Source: Amycolatopsis antarctica
GTDB lineage: Bacteria > Actinomycetota > Actinomycetes > Mycobacteriales > Pseudonocardiaceae
Direction: 5' to 3'
Assembly: GCF_002262875.1 (NCBI RefSeq)
Contig: NZ_NKYE01000008.1
Span: 124,001-188,000 of the forward strand
Length of the DNA: 64,000 nt
The notes under the pieces were generated by a model, which worked only from the letters and a program-made list of their open reading frames with translations, had not been told where the DNA came from and did not search any database. This document shows positions 41,860 to 51,838 of this stretch, piece after piece. Made by a program: the position numbers and the translations under genes. Position 1 is the stretch's first letter; each line of letters starts with the position of its first letter.

Positions 41860-42840
41860 TCAGAACGGCAGGCCGAGGACCGGCAGGCCGATCGCCGAAT
41901 CGGCGGCGAGGGCGACGAACACGATCATCAGATAGGTGTTGGACCGATGGAACAGGGCCATCGGCCGGGTCTGGACCCCACGGTTCACCGCGGCGCGCAG
42001 TCCGTGCGCGTAGAACAGGAACCAAGCGCCGGCCACGGCGGCGAACGCGGCGTAGAGCCAGCTCGTTGCCGGGAGCAGCAGCAGCGTCCAGCCGACCATG
42101 ACCCACGAGTAGACGACGATCAGCTTCGCGACGTGCTGCGGGGTGGCCACCACGGGCAGCATCGGCACACCGGCCCGCTCGTAGTCCTCGCGGTACTTCA
42201 TCGCCAGCGCCCAGGTGTGCGGCGGCGTCCAGAAGAAGATGACCCCGAACATCACGAACGCGGGCCACTGCACGCTCTCGGTGACAGCCGCCCAGCCGAT
42301 GACGACCGGCATACAGCCCGCTGCCCCGCCCCACACCACGTTCTGCGGTGTCCGGCGCTTGAGCACCAGCGTGTAGACGAAGATGTAGAAGAGGATCGTG
42401 GCGATCGCGAGCACGGCGGCGAGCGGATTCACCGTGAGATACAGCACGGCGAAGGAGGCCGCACCCAGCGTCAGCCCGAACACCAGGGCGCCGCGCCGCG
42501 GCACCGAGTCGCGGACCAGCGGCCGTTTGCGGGTGCGGTTCATCACCTTGTCGATGTCCGCGTCGATCACGCAGTTCAGGGCGTTCGCCGAGCCCGCAGC
42601 CATGGTGCCGCCGAGCAAGGTCGCCAGTACCAGCCACGGGGACGGGATCTCGCGGCCTGCCAGGAACATCGCGGGAATGGTGGTGACCAGGAGGAGCTCG
42701 ATCACGCGCGGCTTGGCGAGCGCGAAATACGCACCCACGGTGCCTCGCACGGTCCGCCGGCCATCGGCCGGCTGGTCACCGGCTGGGTGCACGGCGCTGG
42801 TGTGGTCACTGCGGTCGTGCGCAGCGTGCACCAACGACAT
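41860..42840 (-). CDS. ctaB: Protohaem IX farnesyltransferase CtaB
   Basis: A 326-aa UbiA-family prenyltransferase making haem O for cytochrome oxidase. The first Asp-rich motif [20 protein letters not shown] and the second conserved loop around [20 protein letters not shown] are clear. There are nine transmembrane helices. ATG 42840 (MSLVHAAHD) has AGGGAG 4 nt upstream; the frame stays open upstream to 43116, but that part is Arg/Pro-rich noise. It is divergent from the pentose-phosphate operon. Confidence 0.93.
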   Translation of the reverse strand: MSLVHAAHDRSDHTSAVHPAGDQPADGRRTVRGTVGAYFALAKPRVIELLLVTTIPAMFLAGREIPSPWLVLATLLGGTMAAGSANALNCVIDADIDKVMNRTRKRPLVRDSVPRRGALVFGLTLGAASFAVLYLTVNPLAAVLAIATILFYIFVYTLVLKRRTPQNVVWGGAAGCMPVVIGWAAVTESVQWPAFVMFGVIFFWTPPHTWALAMKYREDYERAGVPMLPVVATPQHVAKLIVVYSWVMVGWTLLLLPATSWLYAAFAAVAGAWFLFYAHGLRAAVNRGVQTRPMALFHRSNTYLMIVFVALAADSAIGLPVLGLPF

Positions 42841-43171
42841 CTCGCTCCCTGCGTCAGATCGGGGTCGGGCGCAGGCTCCGCGTCGCTCCGCGGCGAACGC
42901 GGACTCGGCAGGGTTGACGCCCGACACGAATCGTAGTCGTGGCACCGCGACCGCCCGATCGCGGGGTTCGCCGGTGTCAGCCGCCGATCCCCGTGGTACT
43001 CCAACCACTAGGCTGGCCGTGACGTGCGGAGCGTAGCCGTCCGGCCCTTCGGATCTCGTCCGTCCGTGAGGACGCGAAGGGTTTCCGGATCGATTAAGCT
43101 CACGTCGGCGTGGCAAGTAGGTCAGTGCAGCAACGAAGCAGCGATACGTGACGATCCAGGAGTGCAGTTCA
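42841..43171. other. 331-bp divergent region between ctaB and tkt
   Basis: I see no gene here. It holds the control elements for ctaB (leftward) and the pentose-phosphate operon (rightward). Candidate -10 elements on the plus strand are TAGGCT (43009-43014) and TAAGCT (43095-43100). A perfect dyad abuts the first. A small hairpin (43061-43074, 5-bp arms) lies in the putative leader. No convincing -35 boxes are seen. Confidence 0.45.
42993..43008. promoter_or_regulatory. Inverted repeat GTGGT-N6-ACCAC directly upstream of a -10-like TAGGCT
   Basis: Perfect 5-bp arms end where TAGGCT begins. An operator between -35 and -10 would repress the pentose-phosphate operon promoter; this is inferred from position only. 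Confidence 0.3.
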
Positions 43172-45280
43172 GTGTCTCAGAGCGCGTCTACCAGCGAGAA
43201 CAACCCTCTCCTCAGGAAGAATCTGCCCGCCGACTGGTCTGAGCGGGACACCCGCGCTGTCGACACCGTGCGCGTCCTCGCCGCGGACGCCGTGGAAAAC
43301 TGCGGCAGCGGGCACCCCGGCACGGCAATGAGCCTGGCGCCGGTCGCCTACTCCCTGTTCCAGCGGATCATGCGGCACGATCCGGCCGACCCCGAATGGC
43401 CCGCCCGCGACCGGTTCATCCTCTCCGCCGGGCACAGCAGTCTGACGCTCTACATCCAGCTCTTCCTCGCCGGTTACGGTCTCGAGGTCGAGGATCTCCG
43501 GCAGTTGCGCAAGTGGGGCTCGAAGACCCCCGGCCACCCGGAGTACCGGCACACCGACGGCGTCGAGACGACCACCGGCCCGCTGGGGCAGGGCCTGGCC
43601 AACTCGGTGGGCATGGCGATGGCCGCCCGCCGCGAGCGCGGCCTGCTCGACCCGGACGCCCCGATCGGCGAGAGCCTGTTCGACCACCACGTCTACGTGA
43701 TCGCCTCCGACGGTGACATCGAGGAAGGCGTGACCTCGGAGGCGTCCTCGATCGCGGGCCGCCAGGAGCTGGGCAACCTGGTGGTGATCTACGACGACAA
43801 CAAGATCTCCATCGAGGACGACACCAACATCGCGCTGTCCGAGGACACCGCGAAGCGCTACGAGGCCTACGGCTGGCACGTCCAGGTCGTCGACGGCGGT
43901 GAGGACGTGGTCGCGTTCGAGAACGCGATCGCCGCGGCCAAGGCGGAGACGACGAAGCCGTCGTTCATCCTGCTGCGCACCGTCATCGGCTACCCGGCAC
44001 CGAACCTGATGAACACCGGCAAGGCACACGGTGCCGCGCTGGGGGCCGACGAGGTCGCCGAGGTGAAGAAGATCCTCGGCTTCGACCCGGAGCGGGACTT
44101 CCAGATCGACGACGAGGTTCTGGCGCACACCCGCGAGGCCGTCGAGCGCGGCAAGTCCGAGCGCGCCGCCTGGCAGCAGAAGTTCGACGCCTGGGCCGCC
44201 GCGAACCCGGAACGCAAGGCGCTTGCCGACCGGCTGGCCACCCGCACGCTGCCCGCGGGCTGGGCGGACGCGCTGCCGAGCTGGGACGCCGACCCCAAGG
44301 GCATCGCCACCCGCAAGGCCTCCGGGGAGGTGCTGAACAAGATCGGCGCCGCGCTGCCCGAGCTGTGGGGCGGCTCGGCGGACCTGGCCGAGAGCAACAA
44401 CACGATCATCAAGGGCGCCGAGTCGTTCGGCCCGCCCAGCGCGTCCACCGACATGTTCACCACCAGCCCGCACGGCCGGAACCTGCACTTCGGTGTCCGC
44501 GAGCACGCGATGGGCTCGATCCTCAACGGCATCGCGCTGCACGGCGGCACCCGCCCGTACGGCGCCACGTTCCTGATCTTCAGCGACTACATGCGTCCCC
44601 CGGTGCGGCTCGCCGCGCTGATGAAGGCGCCGGTCACCTACGTGTGGACGCACGACTCGATCGGCCTCGGCGAGGACGGGCCGACGCACCAGCCGATCGA
44701 GCAGCTCTCCGCGCTGCGCGCGATCCCCGGCCTGAACGTGATCCGCCCGGCGGACGCCAACGAGACGGCCGCGGCGTGGAAGGCGCTGCTGGAGGTCAAC
44801 GACGCGCCGTCCGGCCTGGCACTGACCCGGCAGAACGTGCCGGTGCTTGAGGGCACGAGGGAGAAGGCGGCCGAGGGCGTCGCCCGCGGCGGTTACGTAC
44901 TGGCCGACACCGAGGGCACGCCGGACGTGGTGCTCGTCGGCACCGGCTCCGAGGTCCAGCTCGCGGTCGAGGCCAGGAACACGCTGGCGGCCGAGGGCGT
45001 TGCCGCCCGTGTGGTCTCCATGCCGTGTGTCGAGTGGTTCGACCAGCAGGACGCGGCGTACCGCGAGTCGGTCATCCCGGCCGCGGTCCGGGCGCGCGTG
45101 ATCGTCGAGGCGGGCATCGCGCAGTCCTGGCACCGCTTCGCCGGTGACGCGGGCGAGATCGTGTCGCTGGAGCACTTCGGCGCCTCGGCGGACTACCAGA
45201 CGCTGTACCGCGAGTTCGGGATCACCGCGGACGCCGTCGTCGCGGCCGCGAAGCGCTCGCGCGACAACGTCAAGAGCTGA
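43172..45280 (+). CDS. tkt: Transketolase
   Basis: A 702-aa ThDP enzyme moving two-carbon units between sugar phosphates in the pentose-phosphate pathway. The ThDP/Mg motif is [20 protein letters not shown] through [25 protein letters not shown] supplies the active-site His region, and the pyrimidine domain contains [23 protein letters not shown] 43172 has AGGAG at 43158-43162 with 9-nt spacing; GTG 43148 is an alternative adding eight residues. First gene of tkt-tal-pgi-zwf-opcA-pgl. Confidence 0.95.
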   Translation: MSQSASTSENNPLLRKNLPADWSERDTRAVDTVRVLAADAVENCGSGHPGTAMSLAPVAYSLFQRIMRHDPADPEWPARDRFILSAGHSSLTLYIQLFLAGYGLEVEDLRQLRKWGSKTPGHPEYRHTDGVETTTGPLGQGLANSVGMAMAARRERGLLDPDAPIGESLFDHHVYVIASDGDIEEGVTSEASSIAGRQELGNLVVIYDDNKISIEDDTNIALSEDTAKRYEAYGWHVQVVDGGEDVVAFENAIAAAKAETTKPSFILLRTVIGYPAPNLMNTGKAHGAALGADEVAEVKKILGFDPERDFQIDDEVLAHTREAVERGKSERAAWQQKFDAWAAANPERKALADRLATRTLPAGWADALPSWDADPKGIATRKASGEVLNKIGAALPELWGGSADLAESNNTIIKGAESFGPPSASTDMFTTSPHGRNLHFGVREHAMGSILNGIALHGGTRPYGATFLIFSDYMRPPVRLAALMKAPVTYVWTHDSIGLGEDGPTHQPIEQLSALRAIPGLNVIRPADANETAAAWKALLEVNDAPSGLALTRQNVPVLEGTREKAAEGVARGGYVLADTEGTPDVVLVGTGSEVQLAVEARNTLAAEGVAARVVSMPCVEWFDQQDAAYRESVIPAAVRARVIVEAGIAQSWHRFAGDAGEIVSLEHFGASADYQTLYREFGITADAVVAAAKRSRDNVKS

Positions 45281-45315
45281 CCCGCACTCCCGCAACCGTA
45301 GAAGGGATGACGCAC

Positions 45316-46434
45316 ATGAGCACCAACGATCGCCTAGGCCAACTGGCCGAAGCCGGCGTCTCGATCTGGCTCGACGACCTGTCGCGGGAGCGGCTGAACT
45401 CCGGCAACCTGGCCGGGCTGATCCGCGACAAGCACGTCGTGGGTGTCACCACCAACCCGACGATCTTCGCGAACGCACTGGCCGACGGTGAGGCCTACGA
45501 CGAGCAGCTCCGCGAGCTGGCCGCCAGGGGCGCGGATCTCGACGGTGTGGTCCGGGACCTGACCACCACCGACGTACGCAACGCGGCGGACCTGTTCCGG
45601 GACGTCTACTCGGCCTCCGGAGGTGTGGACGGCCGGGTGTCGATCGAGGTCGATCCGCGGATGGCGCGCGATGCCGACAACACCGTCGCCCAGGCGCAGG
45701 ACCTGTGGAAGACGGTGGACCGGCCGAACATCCTGGTGAAGATCCCGGCCACGGAGGAGGGCCTGCCCGCCATCACCGCGACACTCGCCGAGGGCATCAG
45801 CGTGAACGTGACGCTGATCTTCTCCGTGGAGCGCTACGAGGCGGTCATCGAGGCGTACTTCGCGGGCCTGGAGCAGGCCAAGGCGAACGGCCACGACCTG
45901 GCGGGCATCCACTCGGTCGCGTCCTTCTTCGTGTCCAGGGTGGACGCCGAGGTCGACTCCCGGCTGGAGAAGATCGGCACGGACGAGGCGAACGCGCTCA
46001 AGGGCGAGGCGGCCATCGCCAACGCCCGGCTCGCCTACGCGGCGTTCGAGAAGCGGTTCGCCTCGGACCGCTGGACGGCGCTCGCCGCCGAGGGCGGCAA
46101 CGCGCAGCGTCCGCTGTGGGCGTCCACCGGGGTGAAGAACCCGGACTACTCCGACACCCGCTACGTCGATCAGCTCGTCGTCCGCGACACGGTGAACACG
46201 ATGCCGGAGAAGACGATGGACGCGGTCGCCGACCACGCCGAGATCGACGGCGACAAGGTCAGCGGCACGAAGGACGCGGCGCAGGCGGTGTTCGACCGGA
46301 TCTCCGCCGTGGGCGTGGATGTCGCGGACGTCTACAAGGCTCTCGAGGACGAGGGCGTGGAGAAGTTCGAGAAGTCCTGGACCGAACTGCTGGACACCGT
46401 GACCGGGCAACTCGACAACGTGAAGAAGGGCTGA
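45316..46434 (+). CDS. tal: Transaldolase
   Basis: A 372-aa transaldolase transferring dihydroxyacetone units between sugar phosphates. The Schiff-base Lys is in [18 protein letters not shown]. The N-terminal [13 protein letters not shown] segment and the later [15 protein letters not shown] are family hallmarks of the long actinobacterial type. ATG 45316 is preferred over ATG 45307, because GAAGGG abuts the latter too closely but sits properly before the former. It follows tkt by 35 bp. Confidence 0.94.
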   Translation: MSTNDRLGQLAEAGVSIWLDDLSRERLNSGNLAGLIRDKHVVGVTTNPTIFANALADGEAYDEQLRELAARGADLDGVVRDLTTTDVRNAADLFRDVYSASGGVDGRVSIEVDPRMARDADNTVAQAQDLWKTVDRPNILVKIPATEEGLPAITATLAEGISVNVTLIFSVERYEAVIEAYFAGLEQAKANGHDLAGIHSVASFFVSRVDAEVDSRLEKIGTDEANALKGEAAIANARLAYAAFEKRFASDRWTALAAEGGNAQRPLWASTGVKNPDYSDTRYVDQLVVRDTVNTMPEKTMDAVADHAEIDGDKVSGTKDAAQAVFDRISAVGVDVADVYKALEDEGVEKFEKSWTELLDTVTGQLDNVKKG

Positions 46435-46441
46435 ACCGCCG

Positions 46442-48064
46442 ATGGCCGAGGAAACCGGGGTGACGGTCGCCGACGCGGGCCTGGCCGACCGCGCCGCCGC
46501 GCTGGTGGACAAGCTGGTCGCCGACGGCGTGGCGAGCAGGCTCGCCGCGCGGGACGCCACGCTGTGGGGTCCGGACGCGGAGGCCGAGGCGTCCGTCCGG
46601 CTGTCCTGGACCTCGCTGCACCAGACGTCCCGGCCGTTGATCGGGGAGATCGAGGCCCTGCGCACGGAGTTGCAGGGCGAGGGCGTCGACCGGGTCGTCC
46701 TGGCCGGGATGGGCGGCTCCTCGCTGGCTCCCGAGGTGATCACCTCCACCGAGGACGGGGTGGCGCTGACCGTGCTCGACACCACCGACCCGGGCCAGGT
46801 CGCCGACGCGCTCGCCGGTGATCTTCAGCGGACGGTGCTGGTCGTGTCGTCGAAGTCGGGCGGCACCGTCGAGACCGACAGCCACCGGCGGATCTTCGCG
46901 AAGGCGTTCGCCGAGGCGGGTGTCGACGCGGCGAGCCGCATCGTGGTGGTGACCGACCCCGGTTCTCCACTGGCCGAGCTGGCCGAACGGGAGGGGTACC
47001 GCAAGGTGTTCCTCGCCGATCCGGAGGTCGGCGGGCGTTATTCGGCGCTGACCGCGTTCGGGCTGGTCCCGGCCGGGCTGGCCGGGGCGGATGTCGCGCG
47101 TCTGCTGGACCAGGCCGCACTGCTGGCCGCGGACTTGTCCACGGACAGCGCCGGCAACCCGGCCCTGCGGCTGGCCGCGGCGCTCGGCGCGGCACACGAG
47201 GCGGGCGCGGAGAAGGTGGTGCTGGCCGACACCGGTTCGGGCATCACCGGTTTCGGCGACTGGGCGGAACAGCTCATCGCGGAGTCCACCGGGAAGCAGG
47301 GCACCGGTCTGCTGCCGGTGGTGGTGGACGGCCCCGCCGCGGCCGGTTTCGCCGACGCCGGACCGGACGCGACCCCGGTGGCCATCGGCCCGGCGAACGC
47401 CGCCGCGACGATCTCGGTCACCGGCACGCTGGGAGCTCAGATCCTGCTCTGGGAGTACGCGACCGCGATCGTGGGCAGGCTACTGGGCATCGACCCGTTC
47501 GATCAGCCGGACGTCGAGGCGGCGAAGAAGGCGGCACGTTCACTGCTGGACTCCCCCGACCCGGCCACGGGCGCCAGCTCACCGTCCACTGTGGATGGAC
47601 ATGTGGAGGTGCACGGCACGGTGGGCGCTTCGGGCGACGGGACGCTCGCCGATGTGCTGACCGAGTTCCTGGACACGGTGCCGGACAACGGTTATCTGGC
47701 GGTGCAGGCGTATCTCGATCGGCTGGACGACGCCTCGGCCGCGTTGTTGCGTGCGGAGCTGGCGAAGCGTACCGGCCACCAGGTCACGTTCGGCTGGGGT
47801 CCGCGGTTCCTGCACTCGACCGGGCAGTACCACAAGGGCGGTCACCAGAACGGCGTCTTCCTGCAGCTGACCGGTGCGGCCGTGGATGATCTCGAGGTGC
47901 CGGACCGGCCGTACACCTTGGGTACGCTGCAGCTCGCGCAGGCGCTGGGCGACGGCCAGGTGCTGGCCGATCACGGGAGGCCGGTGCTGCGGTTGCACCT
48001 GACGGACCGGGCCGCCGGGCTGGCAGAACTGGTGCGGGCGGTCCAGCAGGTCCGGCAGGGCTGA
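46442..48064 (+). CDS. pgi: Glucose-6-phosphate isomerase, actinobacterial type
   Basis: A 540-aa SIS-domain isomerase interconverting glucose-6-P and fructose-6-P. Phosphosugar-binding segments are VLAGMGGSSLAPEVI and VVSSKSGGTVETDSHR. A C-terminal region with HSTGQYHKGGHQNGVF carries the conserved His/Lys. It starts 7 bp after tal. Its position in the operon returns fructose-6-P to the oxidative branch, so the operon can run as a cycle for NADPH. M. tuberculosis keeps pgi elsewhere. Confidence 0.9.
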   Translation: MAEETGVTVADAGLADRAAALVDKLVADGVASRLAARDATLWGPDAEAEASVRLSWTSLHQTSRPLIGEIEALRTELQGEGVDRVVLAGMGGSSLAPEVITSTEDGVALTVLDTTDPGQVADALAGDLQRTVLVVSSKSGGTVETDSHRRIFAKAFAEAGVDAASRIVVVTDPGSPLAELAEREGYRKVFLADPEVGGRYSALTAFGLVPAGLAGADVARLLDQAALLAADLSTDSAGNPALRLAAALGAAHEAGAEKVVLADTGSGITGFGDWAEQLIAESTGKQGTGLLPVVVDGPAAAGFADAGPDATPVAIGPANAAATISVTGTLGAQILLWEYATAIVGRLLGIDPFDQPDVEAAKKAARSLLDSPDPATGASSPSTVDGHVEVHGTVGASGDGTLADVLTEFLDTVPDNGYLAVQAYLDRLDDASAALLRAELAKRTGHQVTFGWGPRFLHSTGQYHKGGHQNGVFLQLTGAAVDDLEVPDRPYTLGTLQLAQALGDGQVLADHGRPVLRLHLTDRAAGLAELVRAVQQVRQG

Positions 48065-48152
48065 GATCGGGTACGTGGACCATGCCGGACGGACCAGCGG
48101 ACCGTTCCTGCCGGGCGGGCGAACCATCGAACACGGCACGCGGGGGTAACGA

Positions 48153-49682
48153 GTGAGCAAGCGGTGGACGAATCCGCTGCGGGATCCACGGGACAAGCGA
48201 CTGCCTCGGATCGCGGGCCCGTCGGGCATGGTGATCTTCGGCGTCACCGGTGATCTGTCCCGTAAGAAGTTGATGCCGGCGATCTACGATCTGGCGAATC
48301 GCGGGTTGCTGCCCGCGGGCTTCTCGCTGGTGGGTTTCGCGCGGCGGGACTGGGCTGACCAGGATTTCGGGGAGCTGGTGCACGACGCGGTGGCCGAGCA
48401 CGCGCGGACCCCTTTCCGGGAGTCGGTGTGGAATCGGCTCGCCGAGGGAATTCGTTTCGTGCAGGGCAGCTTCGATGACGACGATGCTTTCGATCGGCTG
48501 GCCGCGACGGTGCGCCAGCTCGACGAGGAGCGGGGCACCGGCGGGAACACGGCGTTCTACCTGTCGATTCCGCCGGGGGCGTTTCCGGTGGTGACCAAGC
48601 AGCTCGCTCGTTCCGGCCTGGCCGGCGCGGACGAGGAGAGCTGGCGCCGGGTGGTGATCGAGAAGCCGTTCGGGCACGACCTGTCGAGCGCACGTGAGCT
48701 GAACGGCATCGTGAACCACGTTTTTCCCGAGGAGTCGGTGTTCCGCATCGATCATTACCTCGGCAAGGAGACGGTGCAGAATCTGCTGGCGATGCGGTTC
48801 GCGAACCAGATGTTCGAGCCGATCTGGAACGCGAACTACGTGGACCACGTGCAGATCACGATGGCCGAGGACATCGGCCTCGGCGGCCGCGCGGGATATT
48901 ACGACGGTATCGGCGCGGCGCGCGACGTGATCCAGAATCACTTGTTGCAGCTTCTCGCGCTGACGGCGATGGAGGAGCCGACCTCGTTCGACCCGAAGGC
49001 GTTGCGCGCGGAGAAGGTCAAGGTGCTGGAGGCGACGAAGGCGGTGGGCCCGTTCGCGGAGACCACAGCGCGTGGCCAGTACGGCGGCGGCTGGCAGGGC
49101 GGGAAGAAGGTTCCCGGTTTGTTGCAGGAGGAGGGTTTCGCGCGGGATTCGACGACGGAGACCTACGCGGCGGTGACCTTGGAGGTGCAGAACCGTCGCT
49201 GGGCGGGGGTGCCGTTCCACGTCCGTACCGGTAAACGCCTTGGCCGCCGGGTCACGGAGATCGCGGTGATGTTCAAGCGTGCGCCGCATCTGCCGTTCGA
49301 TTCGACGGCGACGGAGGAGCTGGGGCAGAACGCCCTGGTGATCCGGGTGCAGCCGGACGAGGGTGTGACGATGCGATTCGGTTCGAAGGTGCCGGGCACG
49401 ACGATGGAGGTCCGGGACGTCACGATGGACTTCGGGTACGGGCACGCGTTCACCGAGTCCTCTCCGGAGGCCTATGAGCGGCTGATTCTGGATGTGCTGC
49501 TGGGTGAGCCCTCGTTGTTCCCGGTGAACGAGGAGGTCGAGTTGTCGTGGCGGATCCTGGATCCGGTGTTGCAGTACTGGGCCCGTTCGGGTTCGCCGGA
49601 GGCGTATCAGCCGGGTTCGTGGGGGCCGGAGTCGGCGGACGCGATCATGGCCCGCGAGGGACGTCACTGGAGGAGGCCGTGA
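48153..49682 (+). CDS. zwf: Glucose-6-phosphate 1-dehydrogenase
   Basis: A 509-aa enzyme making 6-phosphogluconolactone and NADPH. The Rossmann start is VIFGVTGDLSRKKLMPA. The substrate site is RIDHYLGKETVQNLLAMRFAN, with the catalytic His region just before it. Start GTG 48153 (VSKRWTNPLRDP) is preceded by a GGGGG stretch. The stop overlaps the start of a 47-codon ORF (GTGA) that leads into opcA. Confidence 0.95.
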   Translation: MSKRWTNPLRDPRDKRLPRIAGPSGMVIFGVTGDLSRKKLMPAIYDLANRGLLPAGFSLVGFARRDWADQDFGELVHDAVAEHARTPFRESVWNRLAEGIRFVQGSFDDDDAFDRLAATVRQLDEERGTGGNTAFYLSIPPGAFPVVTKQLARSGLAGADEESWRRVVIEKPFGHDLSSARELNGIVNHVFPEESVFRIDHYLGKETVQNLLAMRFANQMFEPIWNANYVDHVQITMAEDIGLGGRAGYYDGIGAARDVIQNHLLQLLALTAMEEPTSFDPKALRAEKVKVLEATKAVGPFAETTARGQYGGGWQGGKKVPGLLQEEGFARDSTTETYAAVTLEVQNRRWAGVPFHVRTGKRLGRRVTEIAVMFKRAPHLPFDSTATEELGQNALVIRVQPDEGVTMRFGSKVPGTTMEVRDVTMDFGYGHAFTESSPEAYERLILDVLLGEPSLFPVNEEVELSWRILDPVLQYWARSGSPEAYQPGSWGPESADAIMAREGRHWRRP

Positions 49683-49822
49683 CCGATACTTGCGCAGCCC
49701 CGGTCCACGGACACCGACCGGGCGCGGGTGTCCCGCACACCACCGAGGCGACCGTGCCCGATACTCACGCGGACGGTCTGTCCGTGGCACACAGTTCTTT
49801 CCACGCTCGGAGGCGTCCGTGA
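49679..49822 (+). CDS. Putative 47-aa translationally coupled small ORF between zwf and opcA
   Basis: A 47-codon frame exactly fills the zwf-opcA gap. Its GTG overlaps the zwf stop (GTGA), and its own stop overlaps the opcA GTG (GTGA again). A strong SD, GGAGGAGG, lies at 49669-49676. The peptide is His/Pro/Arg-rich (VTDTCAAPVHGHRPG to HSSFHARRRP) and not recognised. It could be a real small protein or a coupling device carrying ribosomes to opcA. Confidence 0.5.
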   Translation: MTDTCAAPVHGHRPGAGVPHTTEATVPDTHADGLSVAHSSFHARRRP

Positions 49823-50838
49823 TCATCGACATGCCCTCGACGACGACCTCGCAGGTCAACAACAAGCTCGTCGAGCTCAGGGAACGTGGCGGCGCGGTGG
49901 CGCTGGGCCGGGTGCTGACGCTGGTGATCGCGGCGGACGACGACGAGCATCTGGAGGATGCGATCGACGCCGCGAACGAGGCGAGCCGGGAGCACCCCTC
50001 GCGGGTGATCGTGGTGGCCAAGGGGGTGCGTACGGCGGCGGCGCGGATCGATGGGCAGATCCGGATCGGTGGTGACGCGGGCGCGAGCGAGGTGATCGTG
50101 CTGCGCTTGTACGGCGCGCTGGCGAGCCAGGGGCAGAGCGCGGTGGTGCCCTTGCTGCTGCCGGACGCGCCGATCGTGACGTGGTGGCCGAGCAACGGCC
50201 CGAAGTCGCCCGCGGCGGATCCGCTGGGTGCCTTGGCGCAGCGCCGGATCACCGATTCGGCGGCGGACAAGAACCCGATCCGGGCGCTGACCGGACGCAG
50301 CAAGTCCTATGTGGAGGGTGACACGGACTTGGCGTGGACGCGGTTGACGCACTGGCGTGCGCAGCTCGTGTCGGCGCTGGATCTGCCGCCGTACGAGAAG
50401 GTGACGACGGCGACGGTGACGGGTGAGGCGGATTCGCCGTCGACGGAGTTGCTGGCGGGCTGGCTGGCCGAGTATCTGCGGGTGCCGGTGCGGCGGGTCA
50501 AGACGACGGGGGCGCAGGGCATCGTGTCGGTGGCGCTGGAGCGGAAGTCCGGGGCGGTGGAGGTGCACCGGCCGGATGGCCGGGTGGGCACGCTGACGCA
50601 GCCGGGGCAGCCGACGCGGCGGGTGGCGTTGCAGCGCAGGACCACTCAGGACTGTCTGGTCGAGGAGTTGCGCAGGCTGGATCCGGACGAGATCTACGAG
50701 GCCGCGTTGCATGGTCTGGCGAAGTTGTCCACGGGCCGTGAGCGCAAGAAGCCCGCCGCACGGCCGGCGGCGAAGTCCGGGGGCGGTGCTGTCGCGAAGG
50801 CCGCGGGCACCTCGGTGAAGGAGAAGGCCTCGTCATGA
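49819..50838 (+). CDS. opcA: OpcA, glucose-6-phosphate dehydrogenase assembly protein
   Basis: A 339-aa OpcA/glucose-6-P dehydrogenase subunit, an allosteric activator of Zwf in actinobacteria and cyanobacteria. The family start VIIDMPSTTTSQVNNKLVELRE fixes GTG 49819, which has CGGAGGCG 5 nt upstream. A later conserved region is VPLLLPDAPIVTWWPSNGP. The C-terminus has an extra Lys/Ala-rich tail of about 35 residues. The stop overlaps the pgl start (ATGA). Confidence 0.93.
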   Translation: MIIDMPSTTTSQVNNKLVELRERGGAVALGRVLTLVIAADDDEHLEDAIDAANEASREHPSRVIVVAKGVRTAAARIDGQIRIGGDAGASEVIVLRLYGALASQGQSAVVPLLLPDAPIVTWWPSNGPKSPAADPLGALAQRRITDSAADKNPIRALTGRSKSYVEGDTDLAWTRLTHWRAQLVSALDLPPYEKVTTATVTGEADSPSTELLAGWLAEYLRVPVRRVKTTGAQGIVSVALERKSGAVEVHRPDGRVGTLTQPGQPTRRVALQRRTTQDCLVEELRRLDPDEIYEAALHGLAKLSTGRERKKPAARPAAKSGGGAVAKAAGTSVKEKASS

Positions 50839-51623
50839 CCGATGCCCAGGTGGTCGTGTATCCCGGTGCGGACCTGCTGGCCGCGGCGTGTGCCGCTCGG
50901 CTGGTGACCCGGCTGGTGGATGTGCAGGCGGCGAAGGGCTCGGCCTCGGTGGTGCTGACCGGTGGCGGCACGGGGATCGCGATTCTGGAGCAGTTGCGGC
51001 GTTCGCCTGCCCGCGATGCCGTGGACTGGTCTCGGCTGGACGTCTACTGGGGTGATGAGCGGTTCCTGCCTGCCGGTGATCCGGAGCGTAACGAGACGCA
51101 GGCGCGTGCGGCGCTGCTGGATCATGTGCCGGTCGATCCGGCCCGGGTGCATGCGATGGCCGCTTCGGACGGTGAGTTCGGTGAGGACGCGGAGGCCGCG
51201 GAGGCCGCGGCCGCGGCGTATGCCGAGGTGCTGGCGGGGCGGGCGGTGCCGGAGGATCACGGGCCGGTGCCCGCGTTCGATGTGCTGATGCTCGGTTTGG
51301 GCGGCGAGGGGCATACGGCGTCGATCTTCCCGTCCTCTCCCGCCGTGTACGAGACGCGGCGTCCGGTGGTGGCGGTGCGGAACTCGCCGAAGCCGCCGCC
51401 GACGCGGGTGTCGCTGACCTTGCCGGCGATCCGCAGGGCGAACGAGGTGTGGCTGGTGACGACCGGCGAGGCGAAGGCCGATGCGGTGGCGTTGGCGTTG
51501 GCCGGTGCGGGTGAGGTGCAGTTGCCGGTGGCGGGTGCCCGGGGTTCGCGGCGGACTCTGTGGTTGCTGGACCGTTCGGCCGCGTCGAAGCTGGGCCGGG
51601 TGTACCAGCCCCCGTTGTCCTGA
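50835..51623 (+). CDS. pgl: 6-phosphogluconolactonase
   Basis: A 262-aa NagB-fold enzyme hydrolysing 6-phosphogluconolactone. Family motifs are VLTGGGTGIAIL (N-terminal), VYWGDERFLPAGDPERNE (active-site Asp/Arg) and LMLGLGGEGHTASIFP (catalytic His loop). It closes the operon, directly coupled to opcA, and is followed by the dyad-rich 215-bp gap. Confidence 0.93.
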   Translation: MTDAQVVVYPGADLLAAACAARLVTRLVDVQAAKGSASVVLTGGGTGIAILEQLRRSPARDAVDWSRLDVYWGDERFLPAGDPERNETQARAALLDHVPVDPARVHAMAASDGEFGEDAEAAEAAAAAYAEVLAGRAVPEDHGPVPAFDVLMLGLGGEGHTASIFPSSPAVYETRRPVVAVRNSPKPPPTRVSLTLPAIRRANEVWLVTTGEAKADAVALALAGAGEVQLPVAGARGSRRTLWLLDRSAASKLGRVYQPPLS

Positions 51624-51694
51624 TCTCGTCCTGCCGGTTTGCGGGAGTCGGCCGGCGGAGTCGTTGCTCTCGTGCCGGTGTGTGGTGTTGCGCT

Positions 51695-51728
51695 GGTGTG
51701 CCAGAATCCCGTCGGTAAATGGCACACC
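51695..51728. terminator. Perfect 9-bp inverted repeat after pgl
   Basis: Arms 51695-51703 and 51720-51728 flank a 16-nt loop. It lies 70 bp after the pgl stop and upstream of the sensor kinase, so it could terminate the pentose-phosphate operon or act as a control element together with the following hairpin. Confidence 0.4.
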
Positions 51729-51730
51729 GA

Positions 51731-51767
51731 CAACAAATCCCACACGTTTGCATTCGTGTATTTGTTG
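51731..51767. promoter_or_regulatory. AT-rich 13-bp inverted repeat upstream of the orphan sensor kinase
   Basis: Left arm CAACAAAT plus ACACG (51731-51738, 51742-51746) pairs with CGTGT plus ATTTGTTG (51755-51767) around an 8-nt loop, with a CCC bulge. It is strikingly AT-rich for this genome and sits 72 bp before the kinase start. An operator or a leader hairpin is plausible; it lacks the T-run of a classic terminator. Confidence 0.45.
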
Positions 51768-51838
51768 CTCGCGGCGCGTCCCGATCGGGTCTTTTCTCCA
51801 TCTCACTTCACAAGACCACGACACGGGAGGTCCGAGCA

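Noticed and set aside
51731-51767. Inverted repeats near the orphan kinase as insertion-sequence ends
   Set aside because: No transposase, no flanking direct repeat and the arms are only 37 bp apart overall, which fits a hairpin rather than a mobile element.
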